The translations under genes and the position numbers were made by a program. DNA of 64,000 bases, from assembly GCA_947095535.1 (NCBI GenBank), contig OX352772.1, positions 104,037,099 to 104,101,098 on the forward strand, read 5' to 3'. The DNA is from Poecilobothrus nobilitatus. Its lineage: Eukaryota > Arthropoda > Insecta > Diptera > Dolichopodidae. The first letter of the stretch is position 1. Every line of letters begins with the position of its first letter. The notes below the pieces were generated by a model. That model saw only the letters and a list, made by a program, of their open reading frames with translations, searched no databases and was not told where the DNA came from. Below are positions 22,236 to 32,262 of the stretch, in pieces.

Positions 22236-22906
22236 CACCGAAGTTGTTGGGAGCATGTATTAACGATCTTAGATTTTGAACAGACTATATTATATTGGAA
22301 AGATGTGGTGTTATGAAATTATCAAATATATCCTATAGTATGTAGTGAATGTTTATGGTTTTGCGATAAATTATAAAAAATGTTAATTAAATGCATATAA
22401 AAATCGTGACGAAAAAAGTGGTATTTAAAAAATGTATGTGTACAATACTCGTATATAAATGTAAAGAAGTTTTGAAAAGTTCTATTAAAAAGCTTTTTTT
22501 ATGTTAGTTAATATAATAAATATGATGCATTCTAAATTAAGTTTATATGGTTAGATTAAGCCGGCGTTGTTAGTATGTGTAATATAAACTCATATAATAT
22601 TTTTGAAGGTTAACAAGTTAATGCAGAATAAATTTCATAATTAGAATAAAAACAAGTTATTATACGAAATGATAAAGAAATATGTATGTGAATTCATTTA
22701 AAGTAATATTCATTTTATTTAACATTAATGTGCATTAGGTGGTTAACCTTGAAATTAGTATTATTGCAAGTTAGGTATGTATACAATATAAATGGGATGA
22801 GGTTCATGAACAAAAACCTTTTAATAGTATGTTGTTTTAATAAAATATGTTTAAAAAAAAACATACTGTTGTTAACTCAATGATGTGAGAAAAAAGAAAA
22901 TTGAAT

Positions 22907-23125
22907 GGTATTATGGATTTGAATTTAGGATTAGAGTGTGAGAATATGTGTTATGAAATTTAAAAATTTAAATCGTTCGGCCAAGGCCAAGTTCGGAGAT
23001 TTAGTGTCTCAACATGGAAGGTTTGAATATTAAAAAATTTCATGGAATTATTGCTTTGGTAGTATGATTTAAAAGGGGCCGTTTGGCATTAGCCAGGACC
23101 GAATCAGACTCCACCGAAGTTCCCA
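22907..23125. repeat. Second copy of the ~220 bp direct repeat
   Basis: Same family as 21970-22235, with a few deletions (the doubled CGGAGAATTGG of the first copy is absent). It lies about 170 bp upstream of a TATA box. The GC-rich motif is echoed at 28350-28545 in the same element. Confidence 0.75.
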
Positions 23126-23290
23126 AGAAAATTACTCCCTATGGGCCAGAATCGATATATAGACATTAGGATTAATTGGTAGCATTATAAATGTTAAAAA
23201 CTGTTATAAATGTTATTTTTAAAAAATGTTATAAATGTTAAAATGTTAAAAACATGGTAGGGAAACCTTTGTTTTAGTATTTAACAAAAG

Positions 23291-23327
23291 TATATAAACT
23301 CAAAAATTTTACTTACTTTAATCAGTC
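23291..23327 (+). promoter_or_regulatory. Core promoter: TATA box plus arthropod initiator
   Basis: TATATAAA starts at 23291 and TCAGTC lies at 23322-23327, with the initiator A about 33 bases from the first T of the TATA box. Spacing and both motifs match arthropod RNA polymerase II core promoters. It lies 50 bases upstream of the start codon at 23377. Confidence 0.7.
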
Positions 23328-23376
23328 TGCTAAACGGTATTAAACAAAAAGAAAAAAATAACTTGGAAAAAAGAAA

Positions 23377-23812
23377 ATGGTAAGATAATTAATATTTATT
23401 TATTTATAATTTATTTTTAATTATTATATTATTTTGTTCCTCGATATTATTTTAGGCCTTTATTCAAAATTTAATGTCAGTAGCAAAAGGTGCTAATGAT
23501 CAATACCGAAACATAGACTATTTGGCCCAAAGAAAATTGTATGATGTAATTTCATGGAAATTTTTAGATACAAAAAGAGGAGATAAAATTGTGTTATGTG
23601 AATTGAAGGATCCCATAAATGATCAAAAAGTTACAATATTCATGCCCGACAGATTTTCAAAACAAGTGACAACTGAGGAAGAACTAGAAGAATTAAACGG
23701 GACTTGCTTTTATTTAAAATCTATAGTTCGTGACCCAGAAAGGCGTAATATGGCTCTGTTTGACCTGATTCCTATGGTGGATATTTGTTCTCAAGAAAAA
23801 TTATTAAAATAA
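23377..23812 (+). CDS. Small spliced Polinton protein, possible ssDNA-binding (OB-fold-like) protein
   Basis: The ATG at 23377-23379 is followed at once by GTAAGA. A 76-bp intron (23380-23455) ends in a pyrimidine-poor TTTTAG, and exon 2 runs to the stop at 23810-23812 without a break. The product is about 118 residues, acidic/basic mixed, with no signal peptide or membrane segment. The central block DVISWKFLDTKRGDKIV followed by VTIFMPDRFSKQV resembles small proteins of insect Mavericks predicted to bind single-stranded DNA, though I rely on a remembered pattern here. It precedes the polymerase on the same strand, as expected for a replication accessory. Without splicing, translation could start at ATG 23474. 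The frame is intact, unlike most neighbours. Confidence 0.6.
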
Positions 23813-24235
23813 AATAATTTGTTTCATTTAAGAATTAAAAAAATTTCAAGTTTTTCAGGTTTTCAGATTCTTTTACTTTTCTGATTCGGAGGTTCGATAA
23901 CTGTCCCTCGGAGATCCAATAACTTCCCCCCATCGAAAAACTAGTGCTTAGTACCCAACCAAGTTATTAATATGTAACTTAAACTATTTTAATAAATGAT
24001 TAAGTTCAAATATAGCAACAATTATATACATATAGTTGTTATTCTTAACATGTTTAATTTAAGTTTTGATGGGGATTGGTTGATTTAAAAGTTATATATT
24101 TATATAAATAGCTTTTTTAGAATTTATTGTTAATATTCAAATAGAATTACTGAAAACAATATCGTTTAAGACAAAAGAACTTTATATTTATAATATTTAA
24201 TTATATTTGAATTAATATTTAAATAAACTAAAAAT

Positions 24236-27200
24236 ATGGAAGCTTTATGTGAATATTGTGGTAAACAGTTAACCAATAAAACAATTAAACGTCATATAGA
24301 AACAAAACATAAAAGAGACGAAAAAAAATTTAATTGTGATAGGTGCAATAAAACTTTTGGAAGAAAAGATAATCTTCAAGTACATATTAAAAATGTACAT
24401 AAAAATAATAAAAGGAGAAATATTTCGGATAATGCAGATGAAAATACAGCATCAACAAAGAAACTAAAAGGTGACTATAGTTTTATAGGAAAGAAATATT
24501 GTCAAGAATGTAGCATGGAAGTAGACAAAAAATATTGAAACTATCATATCCGAACAAATTCACATAAAACGAAAGCAACATTACCTTATGAAGGTGATAT
24601 TAAAATTATACAGCAGGGATTTCAAGGAAGGATTGCTACTTTTCTTTTGGAAAATAAAAATGAGGTCATAATATTACCAGAAGAATATTTTGAAATGATA
24701 AAGGATGATTTAGTAAATTTTTTAAAAAAGGAGTTTCTAAAATTAAAAATGTTTAAATTTAATATTGAATTATTCGGGGAATATGTAAAGCCTCATAAAT
24801 TAGAAACTGATGAGGTGGAGAATATTTTTAGTGTAAAATCTTTTGATAGTAAAATGGAAATTATACAAGCCGAAAATGAAATAGAAACTGTATTAGAAAA
24901 TATGATAAAGAAAATTTTGAATGAAACCGAGGAATTCCAAGAAAACGATTCTGGATGGAGTTTAAATAAGTAAATATATAGTAATATAAACCTTTAAAAG
25001 ATTCGCAATATATTAAATTACCAAAACAAATTGAAGAGAAAAAGGCATGCATTAATATAAAAAATAGAGATGTATATTGCTTCAAGTGGTGTTTAATATC
25101 GGCATTACAAAACAGAGTAATTAGAAATCCTCAGAGATGTGAAAATTATGCTATTGATAATATAGAAGTACAAACAATAATTGTAAATAATGCAAAAGTA
25201 GCGCAATTAGAGTTTGGTAATTTAGAATTTCCACTTCATCATAATGATATAAAAGAATTTGAAATAATGAATCCGGAAATAAGCATCACTGTATATGGAT
25301 ATGAAAAAGGATTCAAAAATTCTATAAAAATAATTGGACCCTACTACCATACAAAGGAAGTAAAAAATCATCATATTGAAATGCTTTTAACTACAAAAAA
25401 TGAAAAGTCACATTACGTTTGGGTTAAAAATTTGTCGAGATTAGTGCAAAATCAACTTTCTAAACATGAGCACAGGAATTATTTTTGTCGAACATGTTTA
25501 TGTGGCCTTACTTCAAAACAAAATTTACAAATTCATAAAAAAGAATGTACAAACATCATTACCAAGTTACCTAACCCTGAAAACAAATTTTTAAAATTTA
25601 AAAATTGGCATAAAAAATTAAGGTTCCATTTATAGTTTATGCTGATTCAGAAAGTTAGCTGGAACCTGTTTCAACATGTGAACCTAGTCCTAAAATTCCA
25701 TCAACAACAAATATTAAAAAACATATTCCGATCGCTTTTTCATATTATATCAAATGTTCATTTGATAGTAATTTAAATATATATAAATATTTCACAGGTA
25801 TGGTTTATAAAATTTGTAAATGAAAAAACAAACTTATAAAATTTTCTTAACTTTTTTAGGATTGGATTGCGGAAAGAACTTCATCACAGTTTTAATAAAA
25901 GATTGTACATTTCCTTTTGAAAACTATATTGAAAAACCGAAACCAATGGAAAGACTAACCGTAGAGGAAAAATATCATCATACAAATAGTGAAACATGTC
26001 ATATTTGTGAAAAAGAATTTCTATCAAATGAAAATCGTGTACGAGATCATTGCCATCTAACCGGCAAATATATTGGTCCAGCACATAGCTCTTGTAATAT
26101 ATTATTTCGTATACCTAAGTTTTTCCCTGTATTCTTTCATAATTTTTCTAATTATGATGCTCATTTATTATTTAAAGCGTTAAATTCGGTAAAGGGTACT
26201 ATTTCAGTTCTACCCTTAAACAAAGAAAATTATATTTCTGTATCCAAATCTATTTTTATTGAAGAAACAAAGAAATATTTTCAAATAAAATTTTTAGATT
26301 CTTATAGGTTTATGCAATCCAGTCTTGAATCATTGACAGAAAATTTAGGTAGAGAAAAGTTAGAAACCGTAAAAACACATTTTCAAAGCAACGAAAAATT
26401 AGAATTGTTAATTCGAAAGGGTGTTTTTCCGTATGATTATATAGATTCAATAGACTCAACGAACTTTATTTATCCCCACAAGAAGTCTTTAAAAATCAGA
26501 TGACAGATACTTTATGTTCAGATGAAGATTATCTTCATGCTAAAAAGTTTGGGATGTCTTTCATTGTCAAACTTTAAAAGATTATTTGAAGCTTTACTTA
26601 AAAACTGATGTTTTTTTACTGACAGACGTTTTTGAAAATTTTAGGGAAATTTGCATTAAAATTTATAGTTTAGATCCAGCTCAATATTTTACTTTAGCAG
26701 GTCTTACATGGGATGCTATGTTAAAATATACTAAAGTAGAATTAGAATTATTTGACGATATTAATATGTTTAATTTTTTTAAATAAAGTATTCGTGGAGG
26801 TATTAGCCAATGTTCAAAAAGGTATGCTAAATCAAATAATAAATATATGGGGGATCAATATAACCCTGCAGAATCATCTGAATATATAATATATTTAGAT
26901 GCAAATAATTTATATGAGTGGGCCATGTCGCAACTACTTCCGTACGGTTCTTTTAAGTGGCTTGAAAACCCATCAGATTTTCAAATAGATGAAATTTTTG
27001 ATGATTCTGAAATAGGTTACGTTTTGGAAGTAGATTTAAAATATCCTCAATCATTACATGACATTCACAATGATTTACCATTTTGTTGTGAAAACAAAAC
27101 ACCTCCCAATGGTAAAATGAAAAAACTATTATTAGATTTAAATGAAAAAAGAAATTATATAATTCATTTTAAAAATTTGAAACAATGCTTAAAACAAGGT

Positions 27201-28170
27201 CTAGTATAGGAAAAGATTCATAGCGTAATACAGTTTCGACAATCTGATTGGTTAAAAAAGTATATTAACTTGAATACTAACCATAGAGCTTTAGCAACGA
27301 ATTCTTTTGAAAAATTTTTTTTTTAATTAATGAATAATGCTGTTTATGGTAAGACTATGGAAAACGTTGATAAAAGGAAAATAGTTAAAATAGCCGATTC
27401 TTGGGAGAATAGAGGGAAACATCTTGGAGCAAGATCATTAATTATGAAACCAAATTTCCATAGTATTGCAATATTCAATGAAAATCTTTCTGCACTTCAC
27501 TTAAATACATTGAAAGTGTTATATGATAAACCAATATACTTCGGTTTCACAGTCCTAGAGCTCTCTAAATTACATATGTATAAGTTTCACTATGACTATA
27601 TGAAACCAAAGTATAGTTCAAATATTGAATTGAATTATATGGATACCGATAGTTTTATATATAATATAAAAACTGAAGATTTCTATAAAGATATAAAATC
27701 AGATGTGTTTGAAACTGATCAAACAAAACTAATTTTTGATACATCTGATTATGATCCCAATAATGTTTACGGTTTACCGTTTGTAAATAAAAAAATGATT
27801 GGTTTATTTAAAGATGAAAGTAATGGAAAAATTGTGAAAGAATTTATAGGACTTAGATCAAAAATGTACTTATTAGATATTTTGCTTAATAAAATTATAA
27901 AAAAAAGTAAAGGTATAAAAAAAACTGCTGTAAAAAAATTTGCCATAAATGACTACAGGAAATGTTTATTTGTTCCAATCTTAGTTTATTGTTTTATATG
28001 GTAAAATGAATATTTTTAAGTCTAAATTACATACTATATATACACAGTCATTAAATAAAATTGCTTTAAGTTCTTTAGATGATAAGAGATATATAGCCAA
28101 TGATAACGTTAAAACTTTAGCTTGGGGTCATTATTCTATTCAAAATAATGAGCCATATATAGATACATAA
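24236..28170 (+). pseudogene. POLB: Protein-primed DNA polymerase B, first copy, multiply broken
   Basis: The N-terminus carries two C2H2 fingers (CEYCGKQL and CDRCNKTF, 24245-24400). A long region with another finger follows (CLCGLTSKQNLQIHK), then an exonuclease start with YADSE. A C..C..H..H..C..C module comes next (ETCHICEKEF, RVRDHCH, SSCNIL), then palm motifs YLDANNLYEWAMS (A), NNAVYGKTMENV (B) and YMDTDSF (C). The end is TLAWGHYSI and the stop at 28168. Lesions: TGA 24536, a small deletion near 24975, a lost base near 25617, TAG near 25655, a frame lesion near 26455, a lost base near 26550, TAA 26784, TAG 27207, TAA 27324 and a foreign 21-bp insert at 27970. One frame change is a true intron (25798-25859). 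A TATATAAATA box lies at 24101. Confidence 0.9.
25798..25859 (+). other. 62-bp spliceosomal intron in POLB copy 1
   Basis: ACAG|GTATGG at the donor, CTTAAC as a plausible branch site, and CTTTTTTAG|GA at the acceptor. The 62 bases hold a stop in the reading frame, and their removal restores the frame (FTG joined to LDCGKNF). The same intron is at 36714-36775 in copy 2. Confidence 0.8.
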
Positions 28171-28657
28171 TAATGTTTACAAATAAAATCCAACTAAGAA
28201 TAAAAATTTTCAAAATTTTGTAGATTTCTGTAAAAAGTTTTAATAAACAAATTTAAAAATAAAATAATAAAAGAATAAAAAATAACAAAAATAAAGAAAT
28301 TTTATTTAGCAATAATATTATAATTATGAAAAGTTTTTGTAAAGTGACATTCAGTCCGATTCAGTCATAAAGATCCGATTCGGTTCTAAAGGTCCAAATT
28401 CCGGTTCGGTCATAAAGGACCGATTTAATCCTAAAAGTCCGAAGGTCCGATTCGGTCCTTGCTACTACCAAAAAGCTCCCTCCCCTAGCAGCAAGGGGCA
28501 AGGCCCCTTGGGTTAAAGGGGCCCCCGGGCCGAAATTGTTTTGCAAAACGTCGTCGGAGGTCCGATCAGGTGATCCCTCTTTTTTTCCCTCTCTTTTTAA
28601 ATCGTATTAGGTATAAATTAGAGGTTTTCAAGTTATTTTAATATAGTAAGACATAAA
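28171..28657. repeat. Intergenic region with a GC-rich ~20 bp minisatellite
   Basis: 28171-28340 is A-rich spacer. At 28350-28460 a unit of the form GGTCCGATTCGGTC(A/C)TAAA recurs about five times with changes. A GGGGCCCCCGGGCC block at about 28517-28530 echoes the motif of the repeats at 21970 and 22907. A TATAAAT at 28612 may serve the next gene. The short minus-strand frame inside the repeat (28361-28546) is not a gene. Confidence 0.6.
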
Positions 28658-29155
28658 ATGAGCAGCAGGAAGGCAGTAGCTGATCTACAATTTATTGTTG
28701 GAAATAATAAGCAATATTTCTTGAAAGAATTTTCTTTGATGGTTGATGGGTCACTGATACCGATGCTGTTTATGTTTAAAGCACCTTATTCGTTTGAGGA
28801 GTTAAATAGTTATGTTAACCAACAAAATGAATTCAATAAAATGCAAATAAATGGACTTGACTGGGATGATGGATTTATAGAATATTTAGAAATTAAAAAT
28901 ATTTTAAAGGAGCATTTAAATTCATTCGATGTCGTTTACGTAAAGGGGTACCAGAAAAAGGAATTTTTAGATAAATTTGTTTCCAGTTCAGTAGAAGTTA
29001 TCAATTTAGATAATGACATTCCATCTCTTCAGAAACTAAGGAATTTCACAACCATTTGCCCTCACCATAACATTACTAAAAATTTAAAAAGATGTGCTGT
29101 AAAAAATTGTATGAATTTATATATGTATTTAATAAAAGAAAATAAATGGTTTTAA
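28658..29155 (+). CDS. Polinton small protein, suspected RNase H/exonuclease-like fold
   Basis: 165 residues, intact. Visible blocks: an N-terminal strand pair with VADLQFIV and KEFSLM (Asp at residue 9), FKAPYSFEEL, GLDWDDGFIEYLE, then FDVVYVKGYQKKEFLDKF, VEVINL, and a C-terminal ICPHHN...RCAVKNC with His/Cys residues. The alternation and the spaced acidic residues suggest an RNase H-like (DEDD exonuclease-type) fold, which is inference. Similar unnamed proteins are common in insect Mavericks. It lies downstream of POLB and overlaps by 4 bases the end of the convergent gene at 29152. A broken paralogue is at 30025-30426. Confidence 0.6.
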   Translation: MSSRKAVADLQFIVGNNKQYFLKEFSLMVDGSLIPMLFMFKAPYSFEELNSYVNQQNEFNKMQINGLDWDDGFIEYLEIKNILKEHLNSFDVVYVKGYQKKEFLDKFVSSSVEVINLDNDIPSLQKLRNFTTICPHHNITKNLKRCAVKNCMNLYMYLIKENKWF

Positions 29156-29802
29156 AAAATATTTGTTTTATTTATTGTTGACCAAGATATTTTTTCTGAC
29201 AAAAACATAGGTATTTCATAAAATAGTCTGGAATAGTTACACTGAGCTATGTGTAAATTCATTGGAATGTAGAAATCTTCTTGTTCCAATCTTAGTTTAT
29301 TTTTTTCAATACATCTCTGAAAATATTTGAATACATATTCTCGTATATTTAGTTCAGCTCCATTGTTATATGACATCACTGCTTGTATAATATCTAGCAT
29401 AAGACAAAAACGGGTGTACTCATCTAGCTGCAAGGTAAGTTTTTTAGTGCGCTCAGCATGATTAAATGTTAGCGAAAATCCTTTTGAATTTAATTTTGCT
29501 GGACTGTTTTTAAAATCGTCAAAAAATGTATACCACTCCAAATAATTAATTTCGCTTATGACTTTGTTTTGTCGTTGGAAAATTATTGATGCAGCAAAAT
29601 TTTCAATATTAAATCCAATTTGAATTTTTATGGTTTGTTTTTTATCCAAAAAATAAATATAGCTTAATAAAAGGTTTTGCGCTGGTTCACCTTTTTGTGT
29701 TTCAAATACTTCCGACTTTGTTGGTTGCTCCATTGTTTTGTTTTTTGTTTTAACTGATGAATTCTTTTTTAGAATTTTATATTTATAGTTTTTCCTCCGC
29801 AT
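29152..29802 (-). CDS. Unnamed Polinton protein, 216 residues
   Basis: The ATG at 29802 (MRRKNYKYKILKK) gives a basic N-terminus. A second possible start is MEQPTKSEVFE. The body has NIENFAASIIFQRQ, NYLEWYTFFDDF, LTLQLDEYTRFCLMLDIIQAV and a C-terminal FYIPMNLHIAQCNY. There is no membrane segment or known catalytic motif. It is intact and ends head-to-head with the plus-strand gene at 28658-29155. The open frame runs upstream to 29868 only because it overlaps the deleted protease. I do not recognise a function. The position between protease and polymerase blocks suggests a conserved accessory protein. Confidence 0.55.
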   Translation of the reverse strand: MRRKNYKYKILKKNSSVKTKNKTMEQPTKSEVFETQKGEPAQNLLLSYIYFLDKKQTIKIQIGFNIENFAASIIFQRQNKVISEINYLEWYTFFDDFKNSPAKLNSKGFSLTFNHAERTKKLTLQLDEYTRFCLMLDIIQAVMSYNNGAELNIREYVFKYFQRCIEKNKLRLEQEDFYIPMNLHIAQCNYSRLFYEIPMFLSEKISWSTINKTNIF

Positions 29803-30013
29803 TTTTAAAAAATTTTTCGAAATAATCCTTGTATTTTTGAATAATCCTTGTTCCTTGAACTGGAACAAATATTGCTAACCAATGTGTTCCCTTTTCATTA
29901 GAAGTATCAGTATTTACCACCAAAATACTAGCTTTTGAAACTTGTTTTGGCAATTGATTAAGAGCATAGACACCTCTAAATATTTTATGTGTTAAGTTAT
30001 GACATTTCAACAC
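29803..30013 (-). pseudogene. PRO: Adenovirus-like maturation cysteine protease, truncated
   Basis: Residues FRGVYALNQLPKQV and VVNTDTSN then GTHWLAIFVP match the N-terminal third of Polinton/adenovirus cysteine proteases, with the catalytic His in GTHW. Directly after this the frame passes into the start region of the neighbouring gene. The Asp/Glu (usually FDS.G) and the Cys (usually CGHYC) are missing. The protease would normally cleave capsid precursors, so its loss should prevent virion maturation. The deletion joins it to the 29152-29802 gene, with the two frames overlapping. Confidence 0.75.
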
Positions 30014-30024
30014 CCCTGAAATCT

Positions 30025-30426
30025 GAAGTTATCTTTCTTGAAGTTATCTGAAGTTATCATCCTTGAAATCTGAAGCATTATCTTGCAAACGGAAAATATC
30101 AATTAGTCGAGTATTTCCTCGTACAAATGTTGTTAAAAATTCTGCTTTAAGTTTTCCATTTGTTAAGACTATATCGAATTTTTTAAGTTATTTATTAATT
30201 TTACAAGCAAATTTATTAAGTTATTAGTTATTTTTTCGTTATCGTTATGTCCAAAAGAGTAATTCTCAATATCTGTTTTTTTCAAATCTCTGACAGGAAA
30301 TTTATACTTTAATTCTTTTACAATAGTTTTACATTTTTCTTTTATACCAGCCACAGCAATATTTTTTACAAATATTGTATTGTAATCGTCCATACAGAAC
30401 GATAAATCTACTAGAGCACATGTCAT
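30025..30426 (-). pseudogene. Broken paralogue of the 28658-29155 RNase H-like protein
   Basis: Starts CALVDLSFCMDDYNTIFVKNIAV, matching the DLQF...FLKEFSL start of the plus-strand protein. After a frameshift near 30170 it continues FDIVLTNGKLKAEFLTTF and TRLIDIF, matching FDVVYVKGYQKKEFLDKF and VEVINL. The middle and the His/Cys tail differ or are lost. The end dissolves into a small tandem of GAAGTTATC at 30018-30080 before the protease. Homology is seen by eye only but extends over two separate blocks in the same order. Confidence 0.6.
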
Positions 30427-30462
30427 TTTGAAATGAATAGAGATGGTTCACTAAACTTCCTT

Positions 30463-31766
30463 TTATATGTTCACGTAGACGTTACGATTTTTATCAATTT
30501 CGATATTAGCATCGAATTCTGCAAATACAATACAAGTTAATGTTGAAGTTAATGGAGATCTGAATCTTGCTTCAACCTTTACTACTCCCTGGTTTAATAA
30601 ACTCTGACATGTATCTGTTCCCGAGCCGTCTGGTGATAAATCAAAAGCCAGTATTGTATAACCTTTTGAAAATAATTCTTTTGAAATTTGATGTCCTCTA
30701 TCAGAATGATGTATACGTGTTCCGCTAAATAATGTTAAATATGCTCGAGAATTACAAAAATTATTCGGTGTAAAACTTGTTTCAATTGCAGAGTTTGGTG
30801 TAGGCACTCCATTCACATATAATTGAAATTGTGTGAGATTTTGATGATCGAAATGGTATGGATTTTTTGATCTTTTACCATTAAAATTTTCATTATTAAC
30901 CATACAAAATACAAGAGCTTTTGGTATTTGCCCTATAAATATATTATCCAATGATATGTTGAAAGTGTTAGCTGGAATTGTAAATGTTTTGATTTCACTT
31001 CTCGTATAAAAATATTTTGCGTTAGCCTTTTCCAGTACAGTATTGTGTTCTATCAATAAGCTAGGATTAATTGTTAAATGTTTCATGTATAATGTAGCTT
31101 CGAGAATTTTTAAATAACTTTCATCGTTATCGTTAAAGAAAATAAAAAAATCCTGTTTTTCCAGGGCTAAAGCAATTCGAATGTCAACATTATTTAAAAG
31201 TAATTTAGGAGTATTGAAGAAATCTACATGTAATTTTCCTATTAATTCTCCTACTGTAGAATTGTTGTATGATTTTTGTCTTGATTTAGAACCAGAATTG
31301 TTAAAATCATTTATATTTGGTTTATTCAATTCCCAACCAGATGCTTCCGGATGTGTTTGACTGGAATCTGTACCATAATTTAGTAAAGTAGTTAAGTATG
31401 CTTTATAATGGTATAAGAAGTCTGAAGGAGTGATGTTTTTTCCGTTTAGAGTTACATTACATTGTTTAATTAAAGAGTGTAATAAATTATTTACAACACT
31501 GGGCTGCGGAGCTGCCCTTGCTTCAGTTCCAGTTCCTACTTTATCATTTGCACTCCAAACTGATTCATCTTTTTTTAATATTTGAACTTTAAATTTTATA
31601 TAAGTCGAGGATAAATCTCGATATGTATCTCCATTCCCAAGCGAAACATTGAAGGTGATGCCTCTAAAGAAGCTAAAGAATTGTATGCTACCTCTTCTGA
31701 ACGCAAAATACTTGTTTGTACGGGTAATGACGCAAAATGATCAAGTTCAGATTTCATACATTCCAT
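30463..31766 (-). pseudogene. PY: Polinton major capsid protein (double jelly-roll), one frameshift
   Basis: The ATG at 31766 opens MECMKSELDHF and LRSEEVAYNSLAS. Near 31636 one A appears lost from a GGAA(A)TGG context, and the remainder (about 395 residues) reads in the next frame to the stop at 30463. Recognisable stretches are KRSKNPYHFDHQNLTQF, QLYVNGVPTP and YLTLFSGTR, ending AFDLSPDGSGTD. These match the Maverick capsid family often annotated in insects as F54H12.2-like. Total length of about 434 residues is normal. It is 2 bases from the stop of the next gene, so this is an operon-like run of late genes. One lesion only, hence a young inactivation. Confidence 0.85.
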
Positions 31767-31768
31767 TT

Positions 31769-32209
31769 TTAATTAAATATGTCGGAGCTTTTACTTTGCT
31801 TTTTTCGTCGTTTCGATTTCAAATGTGTCTTTTTAGAAACTGTTCGTCTTTTTATAGCTCTTTGTCTTTTTATAGCTGTTCGTCTTCCACCATACATCGA
31901 ATGCAGTTGGTTAACTACTGATTTCCGTAAATTTTTTATGCCGCCTTTGCTTTGATCAATTACAGCTTCTTTTATGTTTGCACCAGATGCTATATCATTA
32001 AAAATATTTTTACTTGTGTTTACAGCCTCTTTTTTAATTAAGTCCCAACCTGTTGTAAAAACTGGCTTTAAGTAACGAATTAAACTTCCGAATATATTTC
32101 CAAAACCACGACCCTTTTGTATAGCTGGATAAAATTGTAATAAAGGTCCAATATCGTTGATTCCTCCTCCTACTTGAGAGGAATAATATCTCACGTAAGC
32201 TCTTTCCAT
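31769..32209 (-). CDS. pVI-like virion protein with basic tail
   Basis: 146 residues, intact. N-terminal YYSSQVGGGINDIGPLL and a GRGFGNIFGSLIRYLKPVF amphipathic segment are followed by LIKKEAVNTSKNIFNDIA. The strongly basic C-terminus (RRTAIKRQRAIKRRT and KSKRRKKQSK) completes a layout shared by Maverick proteins compared with adenovirus pVI/pX, thought to disrupt membranes or bind DNA. The GGGI-N stretch could be a cleavage site for the maturation protease. It is flanked by penton and major capsid genes. Confidence 0.6.
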   Translation of the reverse strand: MERAYVRYYSSQVGGGINDIGPLLQFYPAIQKGRGFGNIFGSLIRYLKPVFTTGWDLIKKEAVNTSKNIFNDIASGANIKEAVIDQSKGGIKNLRKSVVNQLHSMYGGRRTAIKRQRAIKRRTVSKKTHLKSKRRKKQSKSSDIFN

Positions 32210-32262
32210 ATTTGATATGATATCATGTATGAGTAGTAGTATTTATATTGTTTTTATGGCAA

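Noticed and set aside
28361..28546. 61-codon minus-strand frame in the GC-rich block
   Set aside because: It is a translation of the ~20 bp minisatellite, with no independent evidence of coding.
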